A DNA stretch of 7,511 nt from Candidatus Gastranaerophilales bacterium (GTDB taxonomy: Bacteria > Cyanobacteriota > Vampirovibrionia > Gastranaerophilales > Gastranaerophilaceae), in the NCBI GenBank assembly GCA_905235825.1, contig CAJONH010000032.1, forward strand, positions 1 to 7,511, in the 5' to 3' direction. Under the pieces are notes generated by a model. The model did not search any database. It had not been told where the DNA came from and saw only the letters and a program-made list of their open reading frames with translations. Position 1 is the first letter of the stretch, and each line of letters starts with the position of its first letter. Below are positions 5,603 to 7,511 of the stretch, in pieces. Made by a program: the position numbers and the translations under genes.

Positions 5603-7387
5603 ATGGGTGTAAGTGAGTTAACAGAACATTTAAAAACGGCTTTTGAATATAAAAATAACGGTGATTATAAACAATCAATCGATTATTTTTATAAGGCACT
5701 TGCAATAGATAATGAAAGTACTGAAATAATGAGCGAATTAGCCTCATTATATTCAAAGTTATGCAGATATGAACGTTCAATAAGTTTTTATGAGCAAATT
5801 CTTCAAAAGGACAATGAAAATAATGATGCAAAATATAAACTGGCATATCTGCTGAAAATAACAAAAGATTATAAAAGAGCTGAAGAAATACTTACAGAAC
5901 TTTATAATGCAGGGTTTAATATTGAAGAAACCGCTGTAGAACTTTTCTTTATAATGGTATATAACCATAAATACGGAAGAATAATAACCTCGTTCAATAA
6001 ATATTCCAAAAGATTAAAAAACAGCAGTGCATTATATTTTGTAGCATTAGCACATTCCGAGCTCGGAAATAAAAATACGGCAGATGAATTTTTCAGAAAA
6101 TCATTTAATAATGATGAAAAAAATATATTACCCGGAATAGAAATAGCAAACAGACTTTTGGAAAAAGGAAAAAAAGAAGAAGCTAAACAGTTTGCAAACA
6201 GACTTTTAAAGTATACGGAAGATGACAGAATATACTACTTGCTTGCGGAAATAGAATATTCCGACGGAAATTTGGAAAATGCAATAAAATATTATTCTTA
6301 TGCAATAAAAATAAACCCCAAAAAAGCAAAATATTATTTTAGACTTGCACTTACCTTCTCACTAAAAGGATTTTTTAAAGAAGCGGAAGAAAGTTATTGT
6401 AAGGCAATAAATTTAGATAGCGGAAATGAAACATATAATTATGCATTGGCATATATGTATTACATAACGGCAAAATATGAATTGGCAGAAAAAATTACGG
6501 ATTATCTTTTATATAGAAATCCCGACAATATGCAGGCAGTTTCATTAAAAATTCTAATTTTAACAGAAAATAACAAAAACCAGTTTGCAGGTAAACTTAT
6601 AGAAAAATTAGAACAAGAAATAAATAAAGATGATTTTGCATATTATTCACAGGCAATATATTATTCAAAACTCAACTTATGGGAAAAGGCATCTGAAGCA
6701 ATACGTGAAGCATTAAAATTAAACAAAGATTCATTAGAATATAATTATCAATCTGCAAAGTTTAATTATGAACTTGGAAAAGCGGATGAAGCAAAACATA
6801 TATGCGAAAAAATATTGAAAGAAAATCCTAAATATATTCAAGCATATATATTGTTAAGTAAAATTTGTTATGCACAAAAGGATTATATAAAAGCACAATC
6901 ATTAATAAATAAAGTAATGGAATTGGATAAAAATATAGCTGAAGCATATTCGTTAAATGCGGCAATATACATCGAACAAAAGAATTATGAAAAAGCAATA
7001 GAACAGTATAAAATAGCAGCATCGATATCACCTGATAATGAGGAATATTATGCAAAAATAGCAGAATGCTATTATAAATCAGAGCAATATAAAGATGCTT
7101 ATGCATATTATAAAGAAGCGGCAGACTTTAATATAACAATGGCAAAATACAGATACTACATGGCAAAATGCAGTGAATTAACAAATGATAATGAAAATGC
7201 ATTATCGAATTATTCGTTTGCAAAAAGATTAGCACCTTCAAATACCGAATATTTAAAAGACTATGCACAATTTTTATATAAAATCGGTAAAAAAAGAGAT
7301 GCGGTAAACTTGTTAAAATCCATAAAAAAACAAATGAGTACTGAAGCAGCAGAAGATATAAAAAGTCTGATAAAAAAATATAAATAA
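5603..7387 (+). CDS. TPR-repeat protein, about 16-17 repeats
   Basis: The 594-residue protein is built from end-to-end 34-residue tetratricopeptide units. Clear examples begin at residues 9 (LKTAFEYKNNGDYKQSIDYF), 41, 75, and at the segments starting IYYLLAEIEYSDGNLENAI, YYFRLALTFSLKGFFKEAEE, AYILLSKICYAQKDYIKAQ, AYSLNAAIYIEQKNYEKAI and YYAKIAECYYKSEQYKDAY. About 16-17 units can be laid out, some degenerate (around 110-180 and 310-350). This predicts a long superhelix of about two turns, used as a protein-binding scaffold. There is no signal peptide, membrane helix or fused catalytic domain, so it is probably cytoplasmic; the partner is unknown. ATG 5603 is chosen because the first repeat starts straight after it. 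It has no Shine-Dalgarno site and a TATAAT box adjacent to the ATG. It is divergent from clpB, so a shared role in protein handling is possible but not shown. It is Lys, Glu, Tyr and Ile rich, as expected from the AT-rich DNA. Confidence 0.9.
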   Translation: MGVSELTEHLKTAFEYKNNGDYKQSIDYFYKALAIDNESTEIMSELASLYSKLCRYERSISFYEQILQKDNENNDAKYKLAYLLKITKDYKRAEEILTELYNAGFNIEETAVELFFIMVYNHKYGRIITSFNKYSKRLKNSSALYFVALAHSELGNKNTADEFFRKSFNNDEKNILPGIEIANRLLEKGKKEEAKQFANRLLKYTEDDRIYYLLAEIEYSDGNLENAIKYYSYAIKINPKKAKYYFRLALTFSLKGFFKEAEESYCKAINLDSGNETYNYALAYMYYITAKYELAEKITDYLLYRNPDNMQAVSLKILILTENNKNQFAGKLIEKLEQEINKDDFAYYSQAIYYSKLNLWEKASEAIREALKLNKDSLEYNYQSAKFNYELGKADEAKHICEKILKENPKYIQAYILLSKICYAQKDYIKAQSLINKVMELDKNIAEAYSLNAAIYIEQKNYEKAIEQYKIAASISPDNEEYYAKIAECYYKSEQYKDAYAYYKEAADFNITMAKYRYYMAKCSELTNDNENALSNYSFAKRLAPSNTEYLKDYAQFLYKIGKKRDAVNLLKSIKKQMSTEAAEDIKSLIKKYK

Positions 7388-7393
7388 AAGGTA

Positions 7394-7421
7394 TTGATTT
7401 TTTTTTATGACGTGTTATGAT
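7394..7421 (+). promoter_or_regulatory. Promoter of tRNA-Ala
   Basis: TTGATT (7394-7399) and TATGAT (7416-7421) are separated by 16 bases, with TG one base before the -10 box (7413-7414, extended -10). The expected start is about 7428-7430, just before the tRNA at 7437. This is the best-matching sigma-70-type promoter in the window, fitting a highly expressed stable RNA. Confidence 0.65.
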
Positions 7422-7436
7422 AAATGCATAAGAACT

Positions 7437-7509
7437 GGGGGATTAGCTCAGTTGGTAGAGCGCCTGCTTTGCACGCAGGATGTCAGGAGTTCGAATCCCC
7501 TATCCTCCA
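7437..7509 (+). tRNA. tRNA-Ala, anticodon UGC
   Basis: A complete 73-base cloverleaf can be drawn. The acceptor GGGGGAT (7437-7443) pairs with ATCCTCC (7502-7508) and includes a G3-U70 pair, the alanine identity signal. The D stem is GCTC/GAGC. The anticodon stem CCTGC/GCAGG encloses TTTGCAC with anticodon TGC. The variable loop has five bases (ATGTC), and the T loop is TTCGAAT. The T stem AGGAG/CCCCT has one A-C mismatch at 52-62. A73 is followed by AT, so CCA is not encoded and must be added after transcription. It lies 49 bases after the TPR gene with its own promoter. Confidence 0.97.
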
Positions 7510-7511
7510 AT

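Noticed and set aside
5499..7106. Minus-strand open frames opposite the TPR gene
   Set aside because: They are Phe/Ile/Tyr/Leu-rich mirrors of the AT-rich TPR codons, with no family resemblance or ribosome binding sites.

Overview
This AT-rich bacterial window carries six protein-coding genes and one tRNA gene. Bacterial features are Shine-Dalgarno sites, -10/-35 boxes, hairpin terminators, ClpB, and a tRNA-Ala without an encoded CCA. The organism cannot be fixed from sequence alone. The low GC content and two short palindromic repeat families (positions 16-50 and 2646-2700) are reminiscent of host-associated Gastranaerophilales (Melainabacteria-type Cyanobacteria), but this is a weak guess from memory.

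Left region (1-2245), same-strand gene set of accessory character. A 5'-truncated TupA-like ATP-grasp gene (2-679) is followed after 1 base by a Cys/Tyr/Trp-rich 106-residue protein of unknown function (681-1001), then by a U32-peptidase-like protein with many cysteines (1044-2186). A hairpin terminator closes the set. ATP-grasp proteins of this class are linked to amide-bond formation in surface polymer or peptide biosynthesis. U32 proteins are often iron-sulfur enzymes or peptidases. The middle protein has a stretch resembling a double-glycine leader. A small peptide or surface-polymer modification cassette is therefore the most interesting hypothesis here, though unproven. The ATP-grasp reading frame has no start codon in the window and runs through a dispersed repeat at the very left edge.

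Middle region (2246-2866). A small XRE-type regulator (2390-2608) is preceded by two 22-bp direct repeats and has a -10-like box so close to its ATG that the mRNA may be leaderless. Downstream lie three perfect hairpins. Two of them are inverted copies of one repeat family with compensatory base changes. A minus-strand terminator for clpB and a 27-bp imperfect direct duplication at the clpB 3' end follow.

Right region (2867-7511), housekeeping in character. clpB on the minus strand (disaggregase, 870 residues) is divergent from a 594-residue protein made almost wholly of TPR repeats (5603-7387). The two share a short intergenic region holding a perfect TATTATATAATA palindrome. A tRNA-Ala(UGC) with its own good promoter ends the window.
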